Counted from the first letter of the stretch, positions 46,478 to 57,525 are shown. The stretch is 64,000 nucleotides of DNA from Pteria penguin (GCA_035048485.1 CM068590.1:16587798-16651797); one strand, 5' to 3'. Numbers and translations are program-made. Notes: generated from the letters alone by a model not told the origin.

Positions 46478-46820
46478 GAGTCTTTTTGTTAAAGAGAGTT
46501 ATTTCCCATTTGAGACAGGGGCAAGCGTGGTGTGGTGGTTAAGCGCTTGGCTTGCGGCGCCAACAATCCGGGTTCGATTCCCGGGTTGCGCCACTATGTT
46601 TAAGAGGTTGGTAACCTCCTGCTTCCAAGTCGCGATATAATTGAAATATTGTTGAAAGCGACGTAAAACACCAATCAACCAACCAATGTTATTAATTTCT
46701 TATAAAACATCATTTCCCTGAGTTTTAGATCGGTTTCAACAGAATTTGATGACGTCATAATTGTTTTACGTCAGATACCGTCCCAAATGGGAAGAAACTC
46801 TGTGTAATAAAAAGACCGAA
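46478..46820. mobile_element. Palindromic MITE related to the 7571 element, carrying a SINE
   Basis: The left arm GTCTTTTTGTTAAAGAGAGT, TATTTCCCATTTGAGACAGG pairs with the right arm CCGTCCCAAATGGGAAGAAA, CTCTGTGTAATAAAAAGAC. The inner TGACGTCATAATTGTTTTAC and GTCAGATAC echo the 7571 element. The left arm is cut short where the family B SINE (46515-46685) sits. Confidence 0.75.
46515..46685 (+). mobile_element. tRNA-derived SINE, family B, copy 2
   Basis: The tRNA-like head is GTGGTGTGGTGGTTAAGCGC, then TTGCGGCGCC, with a perfect B box GGGTTCGATTCCC. The body is TTAAGAGGTTGGTAACCTCC, then GAAAGCGACGTAAAACACC. The tail is AATCAACCAACCAATG. It lies inside a palindromic element that interrupts a CRE-bearing tandem array. 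Confidence 0.88.
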
Positions 46821-46822
46821 GA

Positions 46823-46880
46823 GACAACTCTGATGTGACGTCTTATCCTCCACCATCAAATAATGGCAGCTGTCATATCG
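46823..46880. repeat. Orphan unit of the 55-bp array beyond the MITE
   Basis: It reads CAACTCTGATGTGACGTC, then CTCCACCATCAAATAATGGC, AGCTGTCATAT. It resembles the last unit before the MITE (TCAATTAGTGGCCGCTGATAT), so the array was once continuous and the element at 46478-46820 split it. Confidence 0.8.
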
Positions 46881-48574
46881 GAGAAAAAGACTTGCTGAAT
46901 TGGAAAACAACAAATAAATAGAATCGTGTGCACTTTTAAATAGAGTAAGTATGTCAGATTAAAGTTATTTCTCATCAAGATAAGTGTTGCTCGTAATTAA
47001 CTAAAACAGGCATCAGATCAGGCTCTTTAAATGGAGGTAAATGTAGATTTCAGGTAGATAAAAAGTCGAAAGATGCATGCAATTTACACAATGAGGATGT
47101 GCAGTAGATATAACGAAAGACAACAATAAAGGGCGTGTACGAGTATAGATAATATAGAATTTACAGTATCCGATCATTTTGGAGGGTTTATTACATGTAT
47201 GCATTGTTTTGATGTATGCGTAAAATGAAGATAAAATCTTGTTTGAAATGTACACGCGATGTTGTTAATATATGGATGGTTATATTTATGAACAATATCA
47301 TGTATTTGTTACTTCTGACCCTAATAAAGAACGGAAATGTTGATAATGATATTAAACAAAGTTTTCAATTTAGAGTCGTGTTGCGATATCATTCTTCTCA
47401 AATATCTGGAACATGAAATATTTCGTTGCAGATCGAAAAAGGTCTTTCATTGCCAATTTTATTATTTGTTTCGTACCGAGGTCTCTCTAAGATTGAATTC
47501 AGTAGTTTGATACTTTGACGTCTAGTTTCGTTTTTGTATTGGAGGTTTTTGTTTTGTTTCTTTGGGGGTTTTTTTCTTTATTCTTGTTTTTCCCCCTTTT
47601 TCACTCTGTTTTGTTTGGTTTTTTTATTTGCATTTATAAAGATCGTTTTCTTTGCTTATTTTTTTTTATTTCGTTTTTACCACTCTCAAATTACTTAAAA
47701 TATATTTATACGAAACAACACGAAATTCAAGGTTTGCCCCGCCCTCCCTTTTTGTAAAGGCTTCCGAAAGCCCTACCTCTATGACTGATGTAGCGAGCCT
47801 CACATGAGATGTTCACTCCCCCAGAGCATATGTTTTCACCGAAGTATTTTACATTAAAGAATACCTCTTAATACCACATTTACGTTTATCACTAGTACAT
47901 TTGTTGTTTGTACCTTTTGACACCCACCACCAATATAGTACAAAAACCAACAGCAACATGTGCATCATGATTTGCAATGTGCATATAATGTGCACTGAGC
48001 CAGATTACCTCTTACACACGGTAACGTCGAGAATGTCGACCTTGTGCAAATACTTATCACTAAAAGCTTGAACCTATAACGGATGCACGTCGCATGACGT
48101 CAAGCCGTATCGTCTGTGACTTCAGCACCACGCTGGTACGATATGTACTGAGTGATGGAAATAGTACATGTGTATGTATCCGAGTCTTTATGTTCTATAT
48201 CGTGTTGTGCTGCATATTTGCCAACTTTGATGAAAAATGGAAACGTGGAGACACGATGCAGCCGAGGTTCATCGAACTCTTCAAGATATTTGGCTGATTG
48301 ATTTATTGATAAAACCCCCATTAGTACGGATGTGGGATGTGGTGTCTCATTTTCGTGACGGTTTTATTGGTGTCTGAGTTCATTAGATTGAGTGATATAA
48401 GCTACAATTCCCATTATGGATCGAGGCAAAACGGTTCCCGGATGTTGTTTTAAAATTTACAAAGAGAAGACGGAGCTTTTAAAGCTGTATGACAAAAATG
48501 TACATAAAATAAAACTATAGTTAAATAAACATAGAAAACGACATTACAAAAATATTCGAATACATTACGGTTAA

Positions 48575-48702
48575 GATACCGACTTAGGACGGTCAATTAA
48601 AGTAACAAGTTTTACTTAGTGTGGTTAAACAGTTTACGATACCGACTTAGGACGGTCAATTAAAGTAACAAGTATTACTCAGTGTGGTTAAACAGTTTAC
48701 GA
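48575..48702. repeat. Tandem duplication of 63 bp
   Basis: Two near-identical units start at 48575 and 48638 with GATACCGACTTAGGACGGTC and continue through AATTAAAGTAACAAGT and GTGGTTAAACAGTTTACGA. There are only two or three differences between them, so the duplication is recent. Confidence 0.93.
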
Positions 48703-48818
48703 GCGCCCACCTTAAGGACCCATTTATAGGACCGGGGAGAAAGTTACTAAGGTTAGAACCCATGTTTCGTAAATAACTGAATCAAAGAAATGGGGGGTTT
48801 TTTTACGATATTTATTGA

Positions 48819-49040
48819 TTAATACTCTTTTTGAGCGAAATTTAACTTCTTTCTTTTCTCAAAGGGTACTGCATACGCAGAAAAACAAACTAATGAAGTA
48901 GTCACACAAACTGGACACGCACTGCCAGCAACAATGTTAACGCCCGACGGACAATGAGTCAAATAAAAAAGATTCTGATAACATTGAGAGTTTACGCATG
49001 ATATCGTAGAATTTGTGGATCTACGAAAGATTACAACGAA
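48819..49040 (-). CDS. Candidate Cys-rich terminal exon, unrecognised
   Basis: On the minus strand, an acceptor-like TTGTAATCTTTCGTAG precedes an open frame beginning RSTNSTISCVNSQCYQNLF, with HCPSG and GSACPVCV further on, ending KLNFAQKEY and TAA. The C-x4-C...HCPSG...CPVC spacing recalls small secreted Cys-rich domains, but no family is assigned. There is no partner exon in phase that I can identify nearby. It could equally be chance or a relic. Confidence 0.25.
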   Translation of the reverse strand, partial: FVVIFRRSTNSTISCVNSQCYQNLFYLTHCPSGVNIVAGSACPVCVTTSLVCFSAYAVPFEKRKKLNFAQKEY

Positions 49041-49704
49041 GCCACGAGAAGTCAGAAAATACTCTCCTCTAATTTTGCATGAAATAAATAAACATGTGGA
49101 TGTCAGTTTGGGCGTGAAACATGGTCGAGCATCCAGGTATGCAATGCATGTTGTCCGCTGTAATAAACTGTGTAACAAATCATCACAAGATTAAATCTTA
49201 TCTCTTACAAAGGGAACATGCACAACGTTGAAATTTTATATGATTCCTTTTTTTCACTTGAATTTTCAGGCACTAAATCGTATACACTTCTCTACATGAC
49301 AGGTGCTTGATGGTTTAATACGGCGAAAGATTCATTTCCAGCTGGTGTATCCTGATTATATATAAACTTTATGTTTAATGAAAATGTTGTCCTTTAACAT
49401 GAAGATTATTTTGTATATCAAAATAGATAATCAAACTTCAGCCAGTTAAAGCACTCTATGGAAAAATTCAGTGTAATCTTTACAAACCTGCTTTAAAGAC
49501 CACCTGCACAGCAATCACCTGTCTTTAACGACCCCCTTTCTTTGCTCCTAAGCACCATTTGCGTTTACAAAATCAACCTGTGATAAGCGGCCATCTGCTT
49601 TCAGTGGCCACTTTTCAATATTCTTCATCACGGAGAGGATAACAATTCCAATCCTATATTGTACCTTTCCTCTAAACTTATTTGACCAATGCAATACGCA
49701 TAGA

Positions 49705-49905
49705 TGTAAAGAAAACACTGGGGCACCAGGGGTTTTCTGTGATGCTGGAGTGAGTCTTATCTGACCAATACGCAACACTCACAAACGTAAGCAAAACACT
49801 GGAGTACCAGGGGAATTCCCTGATGCTGGAGTAAATATGCAACACTCACAAACGTAAACAAAACACTGGCGTACCGGGGGATTCCCCTGATGCTGGAGTG
49901 AGTCG
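49705..49905. repeat. Imperfect tandem repeat of 67-81 bp, three units
   Basis: AAACACTGG begins units at 49713, 49794 and 49861. Each continues GTACCAGGGG-type and CCCTGATGCTGGAGT. The first two units carry ATACGCAACACTCACAAACG-type spacers of different length. Confidence 0.85.
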
Positions 49906-50984
49906 ACAATACACCAAATGAACCATTGTCTAATCTACTACGTGTTCATATTTATTGACTCGCCTGACTCATGAAAACTTACGTTTGTTCGTCTATCCTG
50001 TCTCCATTTCGCTGTTCACTCTCCTTCTTACGCCAGCCAGCGGACATGCCTTTTCTACTCGGAATTACAATAGCTTCACGATAATCTGTCTATTATCGTT
50101 ATATGCATTGGCCGTCTAATCGATTTGAACTAAAAATCGGGTAATTTGAGGTCTTTCCACATGTTCCATTTTTTTCTTTAGAGAATGTCCCATACATTAT
50201 TGTGTTATTTCTTATTTAAAATTTTTGTCAAGTCACGAGAAACTGATTTTATTGCTATTTAGACTAAAGCCCAAAGCCCTTATAAGGGCTTAAAATCTTT
50301 TTTAGTCATGGAAATTCCTTAGGTTTGATTATGTATTTCCACTAGTTTTAATAGTAAATATGTGGCAAAAGGGTGGGGGTGTTGTTGTTTTCTCTTTCTT
50401 GCTTTTTATTCATGTTAGAACATATTTCTTCTATCGTGATTGAAATGTCCTGAATATATTTTGAAGATTATATGAATTGATAGACTAATGTAGTAGCATA
50501 TTGGTAAACTACTAATAATTGATGGTGCAGTTTAAAAGCTGACAACGTAAGATAATGGAGGGAAACTACCTTGAGTATTGGAATTGTTTTGGTTTTTGTT
50601 TCTTTCTAAATATTATATTGTTATTGTTATTATAGTTTGATAATGTTATTATTATTTTGATATTATTATAATTTGATTATGTTATTATTTCTATATTATA
50701 ATTTCATTATGTTACTATCATTTACTTTGTAACAGAGCGTAACCTGCCTTTGCGACCACCTCCCTAAAGAGGTCACTTACTTTTAATGGTCATGTTTTAT
50801 TTCCACATTCTATAATCAGTAGAAGTTTTCCAAAGTGAATGCAATAAATTCTGTTCGTGTTGCTCAGTTTGAATGTTTCGGCGGATGGCCTTTTTCAAGA
50901 AAACATGGACCTAAAAATATATCACATCTTGGCGCTATGTAAATTCTATAAAGAATAAATTTTATTCACATAAAATTCACATCT

Positions 50985-51215
50985 GTATAAAAGTCTTGTT
51001 TGCATAAGGTCTCCTCTGTATATTGATCACCTCTATAAAGGTCACCTGTGTATAAGGTCACCTACGTATAAAGAACACGACTGTATAAAGGTAGCATCTG
51101 GATAAAGGTCATCTCTGTATAAAGGCCAACTCTGTATAAAAGTCACTTCTGTATAAAGGTCACCTCTGTATAATGGTCACCTCTGTATAAAGGTCACCTC
51201 TGTATAAAGGTCATT
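50985..51215. repeat. 17-bp tandem array with AGGTCA-like hexamers
   Basis: The unit is CCTCTGTATAAAGGTCA. The hexamer falls at 51055, 51072, 51089, 51106, 51123, 51140, 51157, 51174, 51191 and 51208 in exact 17-bp register, with one more at 51039. Six are perfect AGGTCA; the others have one or two changes (for example AAGTCA, TGGTCA, AGGCCA). Units left of 51039 are more diverged. Confidence 0.9.
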
Positions 51216-52542
51216 TACAAATCCACCTTTCGCTGGCCGTTACATGCAGGTGTGTATTATGTGTAAGCTACCAGAAAATTTATTTCATATATTCCTTTAT
51301 CTCTAATCAAAGTTTGTTGACAATGTAACAAAAATATTTGTATGGCATAATGCATTCTTGTGGCATTTTATGATTTACATTTTCAAATCAATTAAATTTG
51401 TATCATAAAAATAAGGGTTTAAAGATCGTTATAGATACGGACGTAATTATTTTAAAAATCAATATTGAAACCCTATTGTTTGAGTTTTGACAAAACATTC
51501 TAATCAAGATTTGAATTATGAAAACTCTTTTGTTGGAATTTTGACGGAATTTAATCAGGAGGTATCTAAACGTGTCTTGTACCGGTGTACAGAACAATAT
51601 TTTATGTAACACTTCTGTTGTCGTTTCCAAAAGCCATATCGACGTGACATCTATTCGTAATTGTTTTCATGAAAGGATCAAAACTGACACAAATATGCTC
51701 GATTCGAAATAAAATTGTTTAACAGTAGACTATGGCAGATTGCAGAGATAGCACGTTGGACAACCTTATTAACATATTAGATTTTTGTCGCTGACGTGTC
51801 GTATCTCAGTTCAAGATTTATGGATACTTTTCAAATTTAGGTCAATAGGTCGAGGGAAATATTCCAAACATCGAACCCGTGACTAACTAGAAATAAATCC
51901 CTTATTGAATATGCATCCACATTAAGATTGGTTGACTGCTGCATGTCAATCCCGAACTTAATTGATGAGTTGCATCTATTTTGAGATTTTAATACACAAG
52001 CCTTTATCGAATTATGCTAATGCTAATTAAGGTTATGATTAACACACGAGAAATTTTATTTCTCTCTTTTAAAGAGATACGAAATCAAAACAGTTTCAAT
52101 ACCCGGAATTCTTTTTATTGCCATCGAGATCGAAGTTTGAAATACATGTACATTCGTGTACGTATAGAAGTGAAACAAGAGAAATACTTTCATTTCATTT
52201 TAATTTAATTCTATTTCATTTCATTTATTTTTATTTTAAATTTATTTATTAATTTGTTCTACGTTACGTCAGAAGATCGGTAGGAACTCGACCATACAAA
52301 AAATAAATAGAATAATATTAAAAAAAGAAAAAAAAAAAAGAAAGAAGAAGATGAGAAGAAGAAGGGAAACAAGAAAAATAAATAAAACGAAAACAAAAAT
52401 AAAATAAATAAAGCTAAATAGCTTAATAAATAAATAAAAACTGATTAAAACAAGGTATGTCCGTTTGGTATTTATGACATAATTATAAAATTTATTTCTG
52501 GAAATGACACAGCAATGTATATATACTGATTACATAAATTGC

Positions 52543-52653
52543 CAATCTGCTTAAAACCATATTATCTTTATTCCGTTTTTCTATTTGTCCCATTGTGGAT
52601 ACGCATTGGAACAAATAGAGAAGCGGAATAAAGACATGATTTTAATCAGATTG
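52543..52653. mobile_element. MITE related to the 5466 element, copy 2
   Basis: A 111-bp palindrome with CAATCTGCTTAAAA at the left end and TTTTAATCAGATTG at the right, and inner arms TCTTTATTCCG/CGGAATAAAGA and CTATTTGT/ACAAATAG. The flanks ATAAATTGC (52534-52542) and CTAAATTGT (52654-52662) match at 7 of 9 positions, consistent with a decayed 9-bp duplication. The ends match copy 1; the interior differs. Confidence 0.82.
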
Positions 52654-53006
52654 CTAAATTGTGAATTAAAAAAAAAAGTGTACCCTTAGACTGAAAACAT
52701 TAAAACGTCAAATACATGCACCACTAACAGGCCTTCAACATTTTAGAAATAGAAAAATGAATCACAATTATCTAATTTTTTCTCACTTTTTATTTATTTC
52801 GCTAGGACCAGCGCCAGTTTATTAATTGATATAGTTTTGATATTATAATTTTATAGTATCATTGTGGAAAATGGAACAAGATATGCTGATAGAGAATCTT
52901 ATAGTGTCCAGTGTCTGTGTTTGACTAATAATGATATATGTATACTCAAATCCCCCCTCCACACAAACAATAGCTTTAAATGATTGATCGATTGATTGAT
53001 TGATTG

Positions 53007-53110
53007 ATTGATTGGTTAATTTTTTACGTCACTCCAAGATTATTTCACGTATATGGTGACGGCATGTACATACTGCATTGCATAGAAATTCATACTTTGC
53101 AACGGATGTC
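53007..53110 (-). mobile_element. tRNA-derived SINE, family A, tail half of a copy split by a LINE
   Basis: This half runs from an ATTG repeat (52984-53013) through TTTTTTACGTCACTCCAAG, ATTTCACGTATATGGTGACG and GCAACGGA, then stops at the family A position where CCCACCCGAAGC should follow. The other half resumes at 53935-54075. Confidence 0.82.
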
Positions 53111-53934
53111 CATTCTATCACGACATTAGAGTTCAATATATTAAAAGATGTTATTTAATAAAATCTTGTGTATTCAAACTTGTGCAACTTCTTAGTGTTA
53201 ACAATGTTAAAGAACTTACAAAACTTGGTAAATATATTTCAATGGCATTAAAAAGAAGGGCGGAAGATTTATGAATGTGTATCGATTATCATGCATACTT
53301 TACTAATGTTCATAATTTGTAAACGACTTGAATATGTGTATACGTGTGTGTATGTTTACGTATGTGTATGTATATGTACGTATATGTACTTATATGTGTG
53401 TGTATGTATAGGTATGTATGTTTATGTAAGTGTATATGTGTATGTATACATGCGCGGATAGAGGGGGGGGGGGTTAGGGGGGTCTGGAACCCCCCCCCCC
53501 TGGAATCCGAAAATTTTACCAAAAAAGGTAATATTTGGGCATTTCTGGGGTTGGAACCCCCCCCCCCCCTCGTCTAAAAGAAAAAATTACCTTTTTTGGT
53601 TGGACCCCCTCTGACAAAAAATTCTGGATCCGCGCATGGTATATACTTATATGGAATAAGTGCTCTAGAAACTAAGTATTGAATGTATAAAAAGTTTGTT
53701 ACCTTAATTGTAATTACATGTATTTGTATGCATTTATGTACATATATATGTATGTATATTTATAATTACTATTACATAATTCGTAAAAACTGCAATGTAT
53801 CGCATGTCCAATTATTTATATTATTTATACTCATTCACTCTCTGCTGTCTTTGTAAGAATTTATATATTGTAAATATACATATCTGATGTGTCTTTGACA
53901 TAAAGAAATAAATGAATTGAAATTGAAATTGATC
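53111..53934 (+). mobile_element. 5'-truncated non-LTR retrotransposon (LINE) 3' end inserted in a SINE
   Basis: 53109-53274 can be read as the last ~54 codons of a reverse-transcriptase ORF (CPFYHDIRVQYIKRCYLIKS through KYISMALKRRAEDL, then TGA), the style of C-terminus seen in invertebrate LINEs. The rest is 3' UTR ending in repeated GAAATTGAAATTGA. The element is dead: it holds no RT core. A palindromic MITE (53449-53638) and a TATG-rich stretch lie inside the UTR. Clade assignment is not possible from so short a piece. Confidence 0.65.
53449..53638. mobile_element. MITE with CATGCGCGGAT inverted ends, inside the LINE 3' UTR
   Basis: It starts CATGCGCGGAT and ends ATCCGCGCATG, with G runs on the left matched by C runs on the right and an inner TTTTTTGGTTGG against CCAAAAAAGG. 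It is the third layer of a nest (SINE, LINE, MITE). Confidence 0.72.
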
Positions 53935-54075
53935 CATCCGAAACAGGTAGGCATCTTTACCTACCGCGACTCGGCACCTCAATGTTTACTGTCTCGTCCA
54001 AAAGACAGAACTCCGGTGTATCAACGCAGCAGTCGAACCCGGGACCTCCCGGTCACGAGCAAAAAACCTCATCAT
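53935..54075 (-). mobile_element. tRNA-derived SINE, family A, head half of the split copy
   Basis: It resumes at TCCATCCGAAACAGG and continues through CTTTACCTACC, CTGTCTCGTCCAAAAGAC, CTCCGGTGTATC and AGTCGAACCCGGGACCTCCC to a degraded head. Together with 53007-53110 it reconstitutes one SINE body. Confidence 0.8.
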
Positions 54076-54441
54076 ATGTAAACGAAGGAAAAAATATCAA
54101 ATCTGTAACATTTATCAAACTATTCAAAATAATTTCAACAAAACCATTATAGTTAAATGTGAAATATATTTCGTTAAAAAGTTCAGTATTCAATTTACCA
54201 TTAATTAGAATCCATTATTGTCTGAAATCGAGAGAACAGATGTAATTGTAATTGTAATTACTACTTTCACTTTCACTTTAAGACGAAATAAGCAATTAAA
54301 TAATGTTCGATTGTGCACAGAAAAGTAAATTATAGACATTTGTCTAGTATTATGCATTCCATATGTTAACCATGTATGAGATAGAACGGGGGGGGGGGGG
54401 GGGTGGAAGTTAAGAGGGAGGAGAGAAAGAGGATGAGAAAT

Positions 54442-54477
54442 GAGAAAGTGACAGGGGGTTATCCCTGTCACTTTCTC
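54442..54477. repeat. Perfect 15-bp hairpin
   Basis: GAGAAAGTGACAGGG, the loop GGTTAT, then CCCTGTCACTTTCTC. The arms are perfectly complementary. No T run follows and no gene is near, so a terminator role is not implied. Confidence 0.85.
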
Positions 54478-55414
54478 GTTTATTGTATCCAATTGTAATG
54501 TTAATGCTCTGTCAAAAATAACACATTGACTTGATTTTATAGCTGTAAACTTAGCAAATAATTTCGTTGATCTCTCTCTCTCTCTCATTTATTTATTTAA
54601 ATAAATTTTTTCATTTTTGTGTGAATTTCATTCTGTATTTTTACTTAATTTCAATAGAGTTTGGAATTCTAGATTTTTAGAGTATTACGCAACCGTTCAT
54701 TTCAAAATAGATTTACCTCATTTGAAATGCCATTCCAAACAAATTTTTTAATTCGCTACCCTAGATTATTCTGTACACAGCGATTTGATAGTGTTATTCA
54801 ATTTGATCACCAAACTTTTAAAGATATTTCTGAAATCCAGAGGGGGATGGGACGTCTGGCCTCACTTCAGTTTCGTCAAAAATAATTTCGTGGAACTGCA
54901 TAATAAATTTGATAAATTGCACATTATGATATGGTAAAACCCATTCTCGGGGGTGGGGGAGGGGAGGGGAGGGGTTGTTAATTACCTTCGATAAATTACT
55001 TGGAAACGTCGTCACTACTGAGGAATGGTGACCTCCATGTCATGTAGGAAGGTATTTCGAACATGTAATAAAGATTTAAGGTAAATGCGTGGTGGTCGGT
55101 GTATATCGCATCAAAGCTATTTATAGTTGATGCGAACACGCTCTCGATCCCTTCATCTTTGAGGAATGAAAGTAACTCCTGACTCATTCATTGTTAATTT
55201 CATTTTAAAGCTCCGAGCTGATAAGGAACAATGTTCATTACAGAAATGAAGATAACACTTTCTTTATTTTTATCGATATTGTTTAACGTTTTTGTTTGTA
55301 ACGTAACCACAAATAGCTTCATTTTCGAGTACCGATTTAAGTTTAATTAGAATATTACAAGATTGTGAGTGCATAGTAAAACACGTCATTGAACAGGAAA
55401 ATCATCATCGAATA

Positions 55415-55575
55415 CAGTGACGGATTAAGGCCCCCCCCCTACTTTTCACCACATATTTACAAGTAAAACTCCATATTTGGCACCCGAAACGGCTGAGTAA
55501 TTTGGCTAATACTTGACTTTCACATGTGTGCCCCCCCCCCTTTTTTTTATTTTGGAAATCCTGGATCCGCCACTG
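55415..55575 (-). mobile_element. MITE with CAGTGGCGGAT-type ends, inverted copy
   Basis: Read on the minus strand it starts CAGTGGCGGATCCAGGATTT and ends with the inverse CCGTCACTG. The body contains CAAGTATTAGCCAAATTACT and CAGCCGTTTCGGGTGCCAAA, as in the other copies. Confidence 0.78.
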
Positions 55576-56329
55576 GAAAAAATATTATGGGGGTGAATAA
55601 GTTCCGATGTAAAATCTAAGCCTATTAAGATCTGACTGCTGATTGGTTCTTTCCTTCTCTGACGTCATACTGAATTACAAGAAAAATCATTTCGCACTTA
55701 ACATTTTTAATACATTTTTGCGGACATGACATTCCGTGGAGAGAATCCGCTGATGGTGTGGTTTTCCAAATGAGAAGAATGAGTCACATTTTACAGCCAA
55801 TCAGATTTTGTTGTTGCCTTTCATGGTCTCGAGATCGCGGATATAATCGTGTGAACACCTGCTCTACCTACATTGTATGCAATTTAAAAAAAGAATTAGC
55901 TTCTCCATCCCTAGTAAAGCTTGTGAGATCAAAATCTAATATCAGAAATGTTTGTTAAAGGAGCTTGAAGTATATAAATAAAAGCGAAATGCGATTCACG
56001 AACGGATCCAGCGATTTTCAAAAGGAAGAGAATTTCAACCCCTGGTGTCAAAGAGAGGGTATCCACCTTTATATTTTGGCAGAAATATACAGTACATCTA
56101 AGTCTGGATTTGAGGGAGGGAGAATGTGTAATATTTAAAGAGGGTGAGGGGATTACAATCCTAGTGCTTTTAATGCTTGTTGAAGTAGGTACTTCATTTA
56201 AATGTTAAGATGTCGGATAGCAAGTTCATTAAACCTGGTCAAGATTTATGTTGCGCAACCACAGATTGAATAAACCGATATAGAAACTGACGTAACGAAA
56301 TCCGATAAACCACGTGTTTCCTTGTTTGT

Positions 56330-56750
56330 TTTTATTGTTGTTTTACGTCACCCTTCCATTTCGCGGATTATTTGTCGAATTTCGTGACGTCACAATACAT
56401 TTTCAATGTTTGTCCGAGGTATGACCGAGGTTTAACTCATTGTGACGTCATCTTATTTAACAAAATTTCCAGCGTAAATGGAAGGGTCAATTGCGCTTGT
56501 ATGATGACGTCATCTGCCTGATACAATGCACAGAAATTTAGAAAAAACCACCCGAAGCAGAAGGGGAAGGGTGGGGGGGGGGGTTGATTTGCTCATTTAC
56601 GGACCTCGTCTACAATGACACGAAACCTCGAAAATTGCAGTCTTTTCCGAAAAACAGGAGTCTGACAGGCCACCGGTGGGATTCGAACTCGAAACCTTTC
56701 AGTCATAAGTCAAACGCCGAACTGATTAAGCTAGGTGGTTCTAATACAAC
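56330..56750 (-). mobile_element. tRNA-derived SINE, family A variant, with a MITE inserted near its tail
   Basis: The head is at the right (GATTCGAACTCGAAACC, then TCAAACGCCGAACTGATTAAGC) and the body runs left to GATGACGTCATCTGCCTGA. The tail TTATTGTTGTTTTACGTCA is displaced to 56331-56350 by a 138-bp inverted-repeat insertion (56350-56487). A G run replaces part of the middle. Confidence 0.78.
56350..56487. mobile_element. MITE with ACCCTTCCATTT terminal inverted repeats, inside a SINE
   Basis: The left end ACCCTTCCATTTCGCG is matched by the inverted right end GCGTAAATGGAAGGGT. Inner arms also pair (GTGACGTCACAAT against ATTGTGACGTCAT). No transposase frame is present. The size and structure fit a non-autonomous DNA element. 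Confidence 0.75.
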
Positions 56751-57374
56751 CATAATCAAAATATATGATCAAACAAACACTAATGTAAAATAGAAAGGTA
56801 ACTAACTGGAGCTATGTCACTGTAGGACGCGCAGCAAAGTACCCGGATGGATATGATGTATACAGGAAAATCAGAGGTAAGACAAGTGCCCTGGAGTTAA
56901 TTCTGAGAGACAATGAATTTAATCTATGAGAATTTTATAAAAAAAAAACCAATTTAGATAACATTACCATGCAGAGTTCATGTTATTAATCAGTACACAC
57001 ACTATGACATTAAAATTAAATTTCATTTCAGAGATAAAATGAGATGAAAAATATTATTTTTGTCTTGTCGGTCTATTTGTTTGTTTGTTTGTTTGTTTGT
57101 CTGTCTGTTGTCAACTTAAACCTTGGCTCTAACTTTTGAACCATGAGGGATAGAGACTTCATATTTGACATGCGTACTCAACTAACGAAGCCCTTTCAAA
57201 TGACACCAAGTTCGATGAATTTTTGACCTTCACAATGACCTTCAAGCTAAAAATAACTTTTTGGACTTTGGTGACGTCAAGGGTATTAGTGTTTTACGAA
57301 CACAGCTTGTTTAACCATCGTTTGGCTTAACTAGCGGTTAAAGTTTCAAACAACTGACCACAGATGTGATCATG

Positions 57375-57525
57375 CCCCTCCCCCAAACAAACAAACAAAA
57401 CAAAACAAAAACAAACAAAGAAAAAAAAACAGTATAAAAAAACCAAACAAACAAAACAAAAAAAAAAACCAAAAACAAAAAAAACCCCCAAAAACAAAAA
57501 CACCACACACACACATAGAAAAAAA
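57375..57525. repeat. A/C-only homopolymer tract
   Basis: Repeats of AAACAAACAAAACAAAACAA, AAAAAACCAAAC and CACCACACACACAC. Long Phe/Cys/Val frames on the minus strand are compositional. Confidence 0.88.

Noticed and set aside
46540..46612. Genuine tRNA gene (good B box, tRNA-like head)
   Set aside because: The head is followed by a shared non-tRNA body and tail also found at 32556-32745, so it is a SINE. No acceptor-stem pairing was established.
44240..46880. CRISPR-like array (regularly spaced repeats)
   Set aside because: The units are head-to-tail minisatellites without unique spacers, in clearly eukaryotic DNA.
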